Shown piece after piece: positions 1 through 6,924 of a stretch of DNA of 8,433 nt. Below the pieces are notes generated by a model, which saw nothing but the letters and a program-made list of their open reading frames with translations, did no database searches and was not told where the DNA came from. Each line of letters opens with the position of its first letter. Position 1 is the first letter of the stretch. Origin of the DNA: Dehalococcoidia bacterium (GTDB lineage: Bacteria > Chloroflexota > Dehalococcoidia > SM23-28-2); assembly GCA_022866185.1 (NCBI GenBank), contig JALHUG010000279.1, positions 1 to 8,433 on the forward strand, written 5' to 3'. The position numbers and the translations under genes were made by a program.

Positions 1-1276
1 GGTCACCACGCTCAACCCCCTCTACCGGGAGCGTGAGATCGAGCACCAGTTGGACGACGCCGAGGCCGTAGCCCTGTTCACTTTCAGCCCGATGGCCGCG
101 CCGGTGGAGGCGGCCCGCCGGAATCTCCCCCGTTTGCGCCACGTCTGGCCCATCGACGACCTGCCGAACCTGCTGGGCGGCGTCTCGGAGGAGTACCGAC
201 CGGTGGCCATCAACGCCCGCGAGGACGTGGCCGTGCTGCCCTACTCCAGCGGCACGACGGGCCTTCCCAAGGGCGTCATGCTGACTCACTACAACATCAC
301 CTCCAACGTCAAGCAGGGCCTGGCGACCGAGCAACTGACGTCGGACGCTGTCACTCTGTGCGTACTGCCCTTCTTCCACATCTACGGGATGACGGTGCTC
401 TTGAGCATCGGCTTGTCCCTGGGTACGACTGGCGTCGTCATGATGCGGTTCGATGTGGAGCAGATGCTACACTTGGTGGGCAAGTACGGCATGAGCAACC
501 TCTATCTGGCGCCGCCGGCGCTCCTGGCCATGGCCAACGTACCGAACCCCTCGCGCTTCGACACCTCGGCCCTGCGATTGGTCCACTCAGCGGCGGCGCC
601 GCTGCCTCCAGAGGTGGGGGAGCGCGTGAAGTCCATCTACGGCTGCCTGGTGTCACAGGGCTACGGGATGACCGAGACCAGCCCCGGCACCAACACCAAC
701 CCCCTGGACCGCATCAAGATGGAGTCATGCGGCCCGCCCTGGGCCGATACCTTGGAGAAGATCGTGAGCCTGGACACCGGCCAGGAGTTGGCCGCCGGCG
801 AGGTCGGCGAGCTGTTGGTGCGTGGCCCTCAGGTGATGAAGGGCTACTGGAAGCGGCCGGAGGAGACGAAGGAGTGCCTCACTGAGGACGGCTGGCTGCT
901 CACCGGCGACATCGGCCGGCTGGACGAGGACGGCTACCTCTACCTCATCGACCGTAAGAAGGAGATGATCAAGTACAAAGGCTACCAGGTGGCTCCGGCC
1001 GAGCTGGAGGCCGTTCTCCATGAACACCCGGCCGTCCTGGACGCTGCGGTCATCCCTAAGCCGCACCTGGAGGGCGGCGAGATCCCCAAAGCCTTCGTCG
1101 TGCTCAGGGAGGGCTTCCAGGCCAGCCCCGAAGAGCTGATGGCCTTCGTGGCGGAGAAGGTGGCGCCCTACAAGAAGATCCGCGAGTTGGAGTACGTGAC
1201 AGAGATCCCCAAGACGGCCTCAGGCAAGATCCTCCGCCGTGAGCTCATCGAGCGGGAGCGCGGTAAGAAGGACTGA
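1..1276 (+). CDS. AMP-forming acyl-CoA ligase (FadD/4-coumarate-CoA ligase-like), 5' end missing
   Basis: Activates a carboxylic acid to its acyl-CoA through an acyl-adenylate, using ATP and CoA. The reading frame is open from base 2 and begins with TTLNPLYREREIEHQL, a conserved internal stretch of the family. About 424 residues are visible of a usual 520-560, so roughly the first 100-120 residues lie upstream. Visible motifs in order are the phosphate-binding loop YSSGTTGLPKGV (nt 242-277), GYGMTET (659-679), TGD (902-910), the hinge and C-terminal region RKKEMIKYKGYQVAPAELE (from about nt 953), and PKTASGK with the adenylation lysine codon at 1226-1228. TGA stop is at 1274-1276. All core catalytic motifs are intact. 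The substrate (long-chain, medium-chain or aryl acid) cannot be read from the sequence. It is separated by about 190 bp from the next gene, so it is probably a separate transcription unit. Confidence 0.93.
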   Translation, partial: VTTLNPLYREREIEHQLDDAEAVALFTFSPMAAPVEAARRNLPRLRHVWPIDDLPNLLGGVSEEYRPVAINAREDVAVLPYSSGTTGLPKGVMLTHYNITSNVKQGLATEQLTSDAVTLCVLPFFHIYGMTVLLSIGLSLGTTGVVMMRFDVEQMLHLVGKYGMSNLYLAPPALLAMANVPNPSRFDTSALRLVHSAAAPLPPEVGERVKSIYGCLVSQGYGMTETSPGTNTNPLDRIKMESCGPPWADTLEKIVSLDTGQELAAGEVGELLVRGPQVMKGYWKRPEETKECLTEDGWLLTGDIGRLDEDGYLYLIDRKKEMIKYKGYQVAPAELEAVLHEHPAVLDAAVIPKPHLEGGEIPKAFVVLREGFQASPEELMAFVAEKVAPYKKIRELEYVTEIPKTASGKILRRELIERERGKKD

Positions 1277-1292
1277 CCTAAGCCGTCGCCTT

Positions 1293-1328
1293 CGCGGATA
1301 CCGCGCGTCAGTGCTCGTTGAGCCGAGC
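1293..1328 (+). terminator. Two small GC-rich hairpins after the ligase, possible weak terminator
   Basis: Just past the ligase stop are CGCGG-ATA-CCGCG (1293-1305) and GCTCG-TTGAGC-CGAGC (1313-1328). Neither is followed by a T-run, so intrinsic termination is only a guess. The rest of the 1277-1467 gap shows no convincing gene. Confidence 0.25.
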
Positions 1329-1399
1329 GTGCAGAGCTTAGCCCCGGGCGGTCGGCTGTAATGCTGGGTTCACACCCAACCCCAGACGAAATCTTTCCC

Positions 1400-1433
1400 T
1401 TGACAGGTAGAGGGCTTTGGTCAATGCTATGAT
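1400..1433 (+). promoter_or_regulatory. Tentative promoter of the scoA-scoB-aacS operon
   Basis: A perfect -35-like TTGACA lies at 1400-1405, and a good -10-like TATGAT at 1428-1433. The 22-nt spacer between them is too long for a standard sigma-70 promoter. The better-spaced alternative (TGCTAT at 1425-1430, 19 nt) is a weak match. Placement about 35 bp before the scoA start fits a promoter, but the geometry keeps this tentative. The scoA ribosome binding region follows as a G-run (about 1454-1459) and GAGGT (1461-1465). Confidence 0.35.
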
Positions 1434-1467
1434 GCTGCAGTTACCGTAAGTCAGGGGGGCGAGGTCG

Positions 1468-2229
1468 ATGATAAACAAGATTGTGGGCAGCTTCGATGAG
1501 GCCGTGGCCGATATGTCGGACGGGGCCACTGTCATGATCGGTGGTTTCGGCGGGCCGGCGGAGTGTCCGAGCTACCTAATCGCCGCCGTGGCCCGGAAGG
1601 GGGTCAAGGACCTGACCATCGTCGGCAACACCGGCGGCTGGGGGGTGGACCTGCTGGCGATCTTGCGCGAGCGCATGGCGGTCATCCTGAAGATCGGCGA
1701 GGATTGGTACGACCCCGGCCTGCTGATGGAGCGGGGGCAGGTGAAGAAGGGCATCCTGTGCTTCCCTGCCGCCCCCGCGCGCGTTCTCACCCCTTTCGAG
1801 CAGGGGGTGCTGCAGGGCAAGGTCGAGCTCGAGGTGCTGGGCCAGGGCACTCTGTGCGAGAGGATGCGAGCGGCCAGGGGGGGCATCGCCGCCTTCTATA
1901 CCCCCGTGGGCGTGGGCACCATCGTGGAGCAGGGCAAGGAGGTGCGGGAGTTCAACGGGCGCAAGCACCTCCTGGAGCACGCCCTCAAGGGCGACTTCTC
2001 CCTCATCCGCGCCCACAAGGCCGATAGGTACGGGAACCTGGTCTATCGGGGGACAGCGCGTACCTTCAACCCCGTCATGGCTGGCGCTTCCACCATCACC
2101 GTGGCCGAGGTGGACGAGGTGGTGGAGCTGGGCGAGCTGGACCCGGAGTGCGTCATCACCCCCAGCGTGTATGTGCAGCGGGTGGTGGTGCGGCCCAAGG
2201 AGCCCAGGCCCTGGGATGAGGCCATGTAG
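1468..2229 (+). CDS. scoA: 3-oxoacid CoA-transferase, subunit A (class I, ScoA-like)
   Basis: This is the alpha subunit of a class I CoA-transferase that moves CoA from a donor such as succinyl-CoA to a 3-ketoacid such as acetoacetate. Family marks are the glycine-rich TVMIGGFGG (residues 21-29), the IVGNTGG loop (51-57), FYTPVGVGTIVEQGKEVREFNG (143-164), and the long signature HKADRYGNLVYRGTARTFNP (183-202) followed by ELDPECVITPSVYVQRVV. The last is very close to bacterial ScoA. Length is 253 residues, slightly above the usual 230-240. The excess looks like about 20 extra residues around 61-80 (LLAILRERMAVILKIGEDWYD). ATG at 1468 has purine-rich sequence just upstream. Subunit B begins 20 bp after the stop, so the two are co-translated. 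Acetoacetate as acceptor is inferred from family and from the adjacent acetoacetyl-CoA synthetase. Confidence 0.9.
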   Translation: MINKIVGSFDEAVADMSDGATVMIGGFGGPAECPSYLIAAVARKGVKDLTIVGNTGGWGVDLLAILRERMAVILKIGEDWYDPGLLMERGQVKKGILCFPAAPARVLTPFEQGVLQGKVELEVLGQGTLCERMRAARGGIAAFYTPVGVGTIVEQGKEVREFNGRKHLLEHALKGDFSLIRAHKADRYGNLVYRGTARTFNPVMAGASTITVAEVDEVVELGELDPECVITPSVYVQRVVVRPKEPRPWDEAM

Positions 2230-2249
2230 GCACAGGGGGAGGCAGAATC

Positions 2250-2921
2250 ATGGCAGGCGAAAGGCTAGACGAGCAGACCATGGCCATCCGAGCGGCCAAA
2301 GAGTTCCAAGATGGGATGATAATCAACCTGGGAGTGGGAATACCGACCTTCTGCAGCAACTTCGTGCCGCCCGAGCGGGAGATCCTCTTCCACTCGGAGA
2401 ACGGGGTCATCGGCTTCGGGGCGATCATCGACAACGCCGACGATGCCGATGAGAACCTCATCAACGCTGGCGCGCAGCCCATATCTGGCAAGCCCGGCAT
2501 GGCCATCATGGATCACGCCGAGAGCCTCTGCATCATTCGCGGCGGCCACATCGATATCACCGTCCTCGGCGTGGTTCAGGTGTCGGAGAAGGGCGACTTG
2601 GCCAACTACGTCATCCCCGGCAAGCAGATCGGAAGCCTGGGCGGAGGGCAGGACCTGGCTTTCTGCGCCAAGAGAGTCATCGCCCTGACGACCTTCACCA
2701 CCAAGGAGGGCCAGCCCAAGGTCGTCAAGGAGTGCACGCAGCCCCTCACCGCGCCGCGCTGCGTGGATCAGATCATCACCGACATCGCTGTCCTGGATGT
2801 CACACCCGAGGGGCTGGTGCTGCGGGAGGTGGTCCCCGGCTGGACGGCCGAGGAGGTGCAGGCCCTAACGGACGCCAAGATCATCGTGCCGCCCGACCTC
2901 CAGGAGATGACCCTGCTGTAG
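2250..2921 (+). CDS. scoB: 3-oxoacid CoA-transferase, subunit B (class I, ScoB-like)
   Basis: This catalytic beta subunit pairs with the preceding gene. The class I active-site motif is present as HSENGVIGFG, with the nucleophilic glutamate that forms the enzyme-CoA thioester at residue 50. Other conserved blocks are INLGVGIPT (25-33), VQVSEKGDLANYVIPGK, and KVVKECTQPLTAPRCVDQIITDIAVLDVT. The last block matches the ScoB pattern of succinyl-CoA:3-ketoacid transferases better than glutaconate or propionate transferases. Length of 223 residues is normal for the subunit. A strong ribosome binding site GGGGGAGG (2235-2242) sits 7 nt before the ATG. The next gene starts within about 12 bp of its stop, so it lies in the middle of a three-gene operon. 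Nothing appears broken. Confidence 0.92.
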   Translation: MAGERLDEQTMAIRAAKEFQDGMIINLGVGIPTFCSNFVPPEREILFHSENGVIGFGAIIDNADDADENLINAGAQPISGKPGMAIMDHAESLCIIRGGHIDITVLGVVQVSEKGDLANYVIPGKQIGSLGGGQDLAFCAKRVIALTTFTTKEGQPKVVKECTQPLTAPRCVDQIITDIAVLDVTPEGLVLREVVPGWTAEEVQALTDAKIIVPPDLQEMTLL

Positions 2922-2933
2922 GGGGGAGTGGTG

Positions 2934-4934
2934 ATGGACCGCGAGGAGTCGGCTGAGCCAGTCTCCGAGGGCACCGTTCTCTGGCAGCCCTCGGAGGAGC
3001 AGAGAGCGCGGGCTAATATCACCCGCTACCTGCGCTGGCTGAGGGACCAGAAGGGGCTCGACTTCGGCTCCTACGAGGATCTGTGGGCGTGGTCGGTGAC
3101 TGACCTTGAAGCGTTTTGGGCCTCCATTTGGGATTTCTTCGGGGTGAAGGCTCGCCGGCCCTACACGCGGGTGTTGGCCGAGCGCCGCATGCCCAGGGCG
3201 CAATGGTTTGCCGGCGCCGAGCTCAACTACGCCGAGCACGCCCTGCAGCGCCGGGACGACCACCCGGCTGTGGTGTTCAAGTCGGAAGACCGGCCGCTCA
3301 GCACGCTGACCTACGCCGAGCTATATCGGCAGGTCGCAGCGGTGGCGGCGGGGCTCAGGCGGCTCGGCGTTCAGCGGGGCGACCGCGTGGTGGCCTACAT
3401 GCCCAACATCCCCCAGACTCTGGTGGCCTTTCTCGCCGTCGCCAGCATCGGCGCGATCTGGTCTAGCTGCTCTCCCGAGTTTGGCATCCGCAGCGTGGTG
3501 GACCGCTTCCGGCTGATTGAGCCCAAGGTTCTCTTTGCCGTGGATGGCTACCGCTACAATGGCCGACCCTATGAACGCCTGGCTGCCGTTGCCGAGATAG
3601 AGCACCACCTCCCTACACTGGAGGCCACGGTACTGGTCCCCTACCTCGATGACCAGCCGGCGATGGCGGGCCTGGCCAACGCGAAGCTGTGGGACGACCT
3701 GCTCGACGAAACGGCGGAGCTATCGTTCGAGGCGGTGCCCTTCGAGCACCCCCTTTGGGTGCTCTACTCGTCGGGCACCACCGGCCCTCCCAAGGCCATC
3801 GTTCAGGGCCACGGCGGGATTCTTCTGGAGCACCTGAAGGCGCTCTCCCTGCACCTGGACCTGACCGCCGAGGACCGATTCTTCTGGTTTACCACGACCG
3901 GTTGGATGATGTGGAACTTCCTGATAGGGGGGCTGCTGCTAGACATGACCGTCGTGCTGTACGACGGAAGTCCCGGCTACCCCGATATGCGGGCGCTGTG
4001 GCAGCTCGCTGAAGAGACGGGGATGACCTACTTTGGCACCAGCGCCCCTTACATCCTGTCGGGCATGAAGGCCGGCATTGAACCCGGTCGGGAGTTCAAC
4101 CTGAGCAGCCTGCGGGCGATCGGCTCCACCGGGTCGCCGCTGCCGCCGGAAGGGTTCCGGTGGGTCTACGACAAGGTGAAGCCGGACCTGCTGCTGGGTT
4201 CGGTGAGCGGGGGGACGGATTTGTGCACGGCGTTCGTTCTGTCCTGTCCGATCCTGCCGGTGCACGCCGGGGAGATCCAGTGCCGTGGTCTGGGCGCCCG
4301 CGTCGAGGCGTATGATGAGCAGGGGCATCCCATCGTGGGTGAGGTGGGCGAGCTGGTCATCACCGAGCCGCTACCTTCCATGCCTCTGTTCTTCTGGAAC
4401 GATCCGGACGACCAGCGCTACCGTGCGAGCTACTTCGACGTGTTTCCGGGAGTGTGGCGTCACGGCGACTGGATCAAGATCGCGCCGGGCGGTAGCTGCG
4501 TGATCTACGGGCGTTCGGATTCCACCCTCAACCGGGCCGGCGTCCGGATGGGCAGCAGCGAGTTCTACCGGGTGGTGGAAGAGCTCCCCGAAATTCTGGA
4601 CAGCCGGGTCGTGGACACAGGCCAACTAGGGAGCGAAGGCCGCCTGCTGCTCTTTGTGGTGCTGCGCAGCGAAACCAGTCTGGACGAGCAGCTTCAAGCC
4701 CGAATCAGGGAGAAGCTCCGCCAAGAGATCTCTCCACGATACGTGCCCGACGAGATCTATGCCATTCCTGAGGTTCCTTGCACCCTCAACGGCAAGAAGC
4801 TCGAGGTGCCAGTTAAGCGCATCCTGAGTGGGACGCCGCCGGAGACAGTGGTCACCCCGGATGCCATAGCCAATCCCCGATCGATCAACTTCTTCATCGA
4901 CCTGGCTCGGAGCCTGCAGGAGGCAGGGGGCTAA
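2934..4934 (+). CDS. aacS: Acetoacetyl-CoA synthetase (acetoacetate-CoA ligase)
   Basis: Makes acetoacetyl-CoA from acetoacetate, ATP and CoA in the cytoplasm. Full-length architecture is seen: an N-terminal ACAS_N-type region (about 40-100, including FWASIWDFFGV and AELNYAEH), the AMP-binding core with YSSGTTGPPKA (from residue 278), TTTGWMMWN, SVSGGTDLCTAF (SGGTD at 425-429), HGDW (Asp512), and a C-terminal domain ending in TLNGKKLEVPVKRIL. The adenylation lysine is Lys621. SGGTDLC and NGKKLEVPVK are typical of acetoacetyl-CoA rather than acetyl-CoA synthetases. The 666-residue length matches the family (about 650-670). ATG 2934 is chosen because GGAG (2925-2928) is 5 nt upstream. Two in-frame GTGs at 2928 and 2931 are alternatives that add one or two residues. 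It is the last gene of the scoA-scoB-aacS operon. Confidence 0.93.
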   Translation: MDREESAEPVSEGTVLWQPSEEQRARANITRYLRWLRDQKGLDFGSYEDLWAWSVTDLEAFWASIWDFFGVKARRPYTRVLAERRMPRAQWFAGAELNYAEHALQRRDDHPAVVFKSEDRPLSTLTYAELYRQVAAVAAGLRRLGVQRGDRVVAYMPNIPQTLVAFLAVASIGAIWSSCSPEFGIRSVVDRFRLIEPKVLFAVDGYRYNGRPYERLAAVAEIEHHLPTLEATVLVPYLDDQPAMAGLANAKLWDDLLDETAELSFEAVPFEHPLWVLYSSGTTGPPKAIVQGHGGILLEHLKALSLHLDLTAEDRFFWFTTTGWMMWNFLIGGLLLDMTVVLYDGSPGYPDMRALWQLAEETGMTYFGTSAPYILSGMKAGIEPGREFNLSSLRAIGSTGSPLPPEGFRWVYDKVKPDLLLGSVSGGTDLCTAFVLSCPILPVHAGEIQCRGLGARVEAYDEQGHPIVGEVGELVITEPLPSMPLFFWNDPDDQRYRASYFDVFPGVWRHGDWIKIAPGGSCVIYGRSDSTLNRAGVRMGSSEFYRVVEELPEILDSRVVDTGQLGSEGRLLLFVVLRSETSLDEQLQARIREKLRQEISPRYVPDEIYAIPEVPCTLNGKKLEVPVKRILSGTPPETVVTPDAIANPRSINFFIDLARSLQEAGG

Positions 4935-4940
4935 AGAGTA

Positions 4941-4954
4941 GGTAGAGCGCTACC
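4941..4954 (+). terminator. Short hairpin after aacS, weak terminator candidate
   Basis: GGTAG-AGCG-CTACC lies 6 bp after the aacS stop. The stem is only 5 bp and no T-run follows, so termination is speculative. Between here and the repeat at 5033 nothing else recognisable was found. Confidence 0.2.
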
Positions 4955-5075
4955 TTCGGCTCCCCGGACAATAGATGACTTCCGCTGGGCTACAAGCGGT
5001 TTCAAGAGATCGCTTTCGACCCCTGCCTGATGGACATTGAGAAAATGAACCGACATCCCTAGTTGCCCTTTCCAA

Positions 5076-5175
5076 GCAGACCTAAAGGTCTGCAGCTACG
5101 AAATCAGGAGAGGCCGGGGTCGTAGCTGCAGGGCTTCTCCGCCGAAGGCGGATGCGCCCCTGGCGCAAGCCCTGC
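5076..5175. repeat. REP-like inverted doublet, copy 1
   Basis: Palindrome one is GCAGACCT-AA-AGGTCTGC (5076-5093), followed by CTAC (5096-5099). Palindrome two begins with GTAG (5122-5125) followed by a stem GCAGGGCTT (5128-5136) paired to AAGCCCTGC (5167-5175). The two are joined by a perfect 11-bp inverted repeat, TGCAGCTACGA (5091-5101) and TCGTAGCTGCA (5120-5130), around an 18-nt centre. A GTAG tetranucleotide at the foot of a short palindrome, arranged as an inverted pair, is the known layout of REP doublets mobilised by RAYT transposases. Assignment to that class here is by structure only. Confidence 0.65.
5137..5167. repeat. Two tandem mini-hairpins inserted inside a REP-like palindrome
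   Basis: The loop of the palindrome at 5128-5175 contains TCCGCC-GAA-GGCGGA (5138-5152) immediately followed by TGCGCC-CCT-GGCGCA (5153-5167). The second repeat copy lacks exactly 30 nt here, having simply GCAGGGCTTCAGCCCTGC. The outer 8-9 bp stem plus two inner hairpins would fold as a compact three-way junction. Confidence 0.75.
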
Positions 5176-5210
5176 CTCTTGTCGAGTCATTTGGTCGATG
5201 ACCATAAGGC

Positions 5211-5229
5211 GGGGCATCGATGCCGCCCC
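5211..5229. repeat. Palindrome near the end of the minus-strand operon
   Basis: GGCATCGATGCC (5213-5224) is a perfect 12-base palindrome. It is extended by GG on the left (5211-5212) and CC on the right after one bulged G. It lies about 35 bp downstream of the DUF35 stop codon and could form a hairpin in the 3' end of that transcript. No T-run is present, so a terminator role is unproven. The matching site in repeat copy 2 has lost the symmetry. Confidence 0.4.
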
Positions 5230-5259
5230 GTTTACGGGCCAGTGTCCCAAGGGCGGCTT

Positions 5260-5730
5260 TTACGCCACCGGCCGGAAGTACTGGATGTCGCTGATCTCCC
5301 CCTTGCGCTCGTCGCGCCAGACGGCCTCCACCCTCATGCCGATCTTCACCAGGTCCTTGGCCTTTTCCACATCGCTGAGGTCAACGCCGCCCATGACATG
5401 ACTAAGGCAGGTATTGGCGCCGTCCAGCTTGACCATGATGGTGGCGATAGGCGGCGGCGGCAGGCCCAGGAAGGGCACGTAGCAGATGGTGAAGGCCTCC
5501 AGGGTGCCCTGGTGTCCCATTTCCACCCACTCATCGGTGGAGACGAAACACCTCTCGCACAAGGGGCGAGGCGGCAGGAGGACCCGCCGACACTCAGGGC
5601 AGCGCACCCCGAAGATCTTCTTGTTGTCCCTCAACTCCCGGAAGAAGCGGCTGGCAAACCTGCCCGCCGTATGGCGGAAGGGCAGGTTCCAGGCTCCCGG
5701 CATTATCAGAATTTCCTCTTCCTGTGTCAT
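5260..5730 (-). CDS. DUF35 family zinc-ribbon/OB-fold acyl-CoA-binding protein
   Basis: A 156-residue protein of the DUF35 type. The N-terminal part carries a rubredoxin-like zinc ribbon with four cysteines, C44-P-E-C47 and C58-E-R-C61. The remainder (about 70-152), including GTLEAFTICYVPFLGLPPPPIATIMVKLDG and GMRVEAVWRDERKGEISDIQYF, is the OB-fold half. In characterised systems such proteins are partners of thiolase-superfamily enzymes: the archaeal thiolase/HMG-CoA synthase complex, BbsAB of toluene degradation, and the steroid aldolase Ltp2-ChsH2. They help channel or bind the CoA ester. Here it is the last gene of a minus-strand operon, 18 bp after the upstream thiolase-fold gene, with GGGAGG 8 nt before its ATG. 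All four zinc ligands are intact. It probably forms a complex with one or both neighbours. Confidence 0.9.
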   Translation of the reverse strand: MTQEEEILIMPGAWNLPFRHTAGRFASRFFRELRDNKKIFGVRCPECRRVLLPPRPLCERCFVSTDEWVEMGHQGTLEAFTICYVPFLGLPPPPIATIMVKLDGANTCLSHVMGGVDLSDVEKAKDLVKIGMRVEAVWRDERKGEISDIQYFRPVA

Positions 5731-5748
5731 CGCCTCGTCCTCCCGTTT

Positions 5749-6921
5749 TTACAGCGCTTCTTTGTCCAGGATCATCAGAACATGGAAGCCGATAGCGGCG
5801 CCCCAGACATGGGCCAGAGCTGTCTTGACGTTGGGCACCTGCCGCTTGTCAGCCTTTCCCATCACCTGTAGGGCGGCCTCGCTCACGCGGACGAGGCCCG
5901 TAGCGCCGATGGGGTTGGTGCAGAGCGTTCCCCCGGAGGGGCAGACAGGCAGCTTGCCGTCCATGCTGGTCACGCCCTTGCGGAGGAGCTCGGTCCCCTT
6001 CCCTGGCTCGCAGAAGCCCAGGGCCTCACATTCGATGATCTCCTGGATGGTGAAAGCATTGTATAGCTCAGCCACATCCAGCTCTTCCAGCGGATTGTCG
6101 ATCTTGGCCTGCTTGTAGACGCGCCGGGCCAGAATCGAGAGGGCCTCCCAGTCCTGGAACCAGGGGCGGTCGCCCACGTAGTAGTTATCGGTGATCTGGC
6201 CTGCCCCCCGTATCCAAGCGGGCGTGTTCGTTATCTTGCGGGCCCGCTTTTCGCAGGCGATGATGATGGCGCAAGCGCCGTCGGAGCTGGGGCAGCAGTC
6301 GCTCAGGCGGAGAGGCCAGGAGATCATGCGCATCTTCAGGGCGTCCTCCATCGTCAGGTGGCGCTGAAGGTGGGCATAGGGATTGTTGAGGGCGTTGGCG
6401 TAGTTCTTGGCGGCCACCATCGCCAGGTCTTCCTCGGTGGTGCCGTAGAAGTGGAAGTGACTGGCGGCCTGGTTAGCACCGACCATGATGGCGCCGCCGC
6501 CCATCCAGCGTTCGTATATGGGGTCGATGCAGGTGTTGAGAACGAGCTGGGCCTCTAGGGTCTCACCCACCCGCTGGGAGGCCACCACCAGCACCACGTC
6601 GAACAGCCCCGAGGTCACGTGGTAGTAGCCGCCGAGGGCTACGGAGCCGCCGGTGGTGCCGCCGGTGGTGATCTTGAGGAAGGGCTTGTTCAGGAAGCCG
6701 GCGCTCACGCAGGCGTCCACGTTCCACCTTTCGGGGGCGAAAACGCCATCGAAGGGGTCCATAGAGCCGTAGACGACGGCGTCGATATCATTGGCTTTCA
6801 GGTTAGCGTCGGCCAGGGCAGCGCTCACCGCCTCGTAAACGAGCTCTGGATAGATCACGTCTCGGCGGTGGCTGGAGCACTTGGTCAGGCCGACACCAAC
6901 GATAGCTGCTCTTCTAGCCAT
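5749..6921 (-). CDS. Thiolase-fold protein (SCP2/lipid-transfer type) lacking usual catalytic residues
   Basis: A 390-residue thiolase-superfamily protein of the acetyl-CoA acetyltransferase/lipid-transfer type. Family marks are the N-terminal RRAAIVGVGLTK, KNYANALNNPYAH, CPSSDGACAIIIA, LDVAELYNAFTIQEIIECEALGFCEPGKG, PSGGTLCTNPIGATGLVR and the C-terminal TALAHVWGAAIG. Aligned by eye to SCP2-type thiolases, the nucleophilic Cys of CASG is Gly88 (TTGGTTGG), the HDCF loop is YNAF (Tyr287, Ala289 in place of Cys), and the His of GHPxGATG is Asn336. Thiolysis by the standard mechanism is therefore unlikely. Replacement of thiolase residues is known in the Ltp2 aldolase, which also uses a DUF35 partner. 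The ATG has a G-rich GGTGA site close upstream, 3 bp beyond the preceding stop, implying translational coupling. Substrate and reaction are unknown. Confidence 0.88.
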   Translation of the reverse strand: MARRAAIVGVGLTKCSSHRRDVIYPELVYEAVSAALADANLKANDIDAVVYGSMDPFDGVFAPERWNVDACVSAGFLNKPFLKITTGGTTGGSVALGGYYHVTSGLFDVVLVVASQRVGETLEAQLVLNTCIDPIYERWMGGGAIMVGANQAASHFHFYGTTEEDLAMVAAKNYANALNNPYAHLQRHLTMEDALKMRMISWPLRLSDCCPSSDGACAIIIACEKRARKITNTPAWIRGAGQITDNYYVGDRPWFQDWEALSILARRVYKQAKIDNPLEELDVAELYNAFTIQEIIECEALGFCEPGKGTELLRKGVTSMDGKLPVCPSGGTLCTNPIGATGLVRVSEAALQVMGKADKRQVPNVKTALAHVWGAAIGFHVLMILDKEAL

Positions 6922-6924
6922 GGC

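Larger units (their letters stand above)
5033..5221 (+). repeat. Long intergenic repeat, copy 1 (inverted relative to 8274-8433)
   Basis: Aligned by hand against the reverse complement of 8274-8433, the first 104 bases (5033-5136) match gaplessly with 8 differences (about 92%). After a 30-nt insertion present only here, the remainder (5168-5221) aligns with about 6 differences and one single-base gap. The repeat contains two REP-like palindromes. It sits in the convergent gap between aacS and the DUF35 gene and ends about 38 bp before the DUF35 stop codon. Origin as a non-autonomous mobile repeat is inferred; no coding capacity is seen. Confidence 0.88.

Noticed and set aside
5122..5175. Cloverleaf-like fold resembling a tRNA
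   Set aside because: An outer stem with two inner hairpins is present, but there is no T-loop sequence, no anticodon arm of proper size and the total is too short. It is explained as nested palindromes in a repeat.
5152..5871. 239-residue open frame on the plus strand covering the repeat and the DUF35 gene
   Set aside because: It begins inside the repeat and overlaps DUF35 and the end of a thiolase gene antisense. The opposite strand carries the zinc-ribbon and OB-fold motifs and good ribosome binding sites, so this is a shadow.
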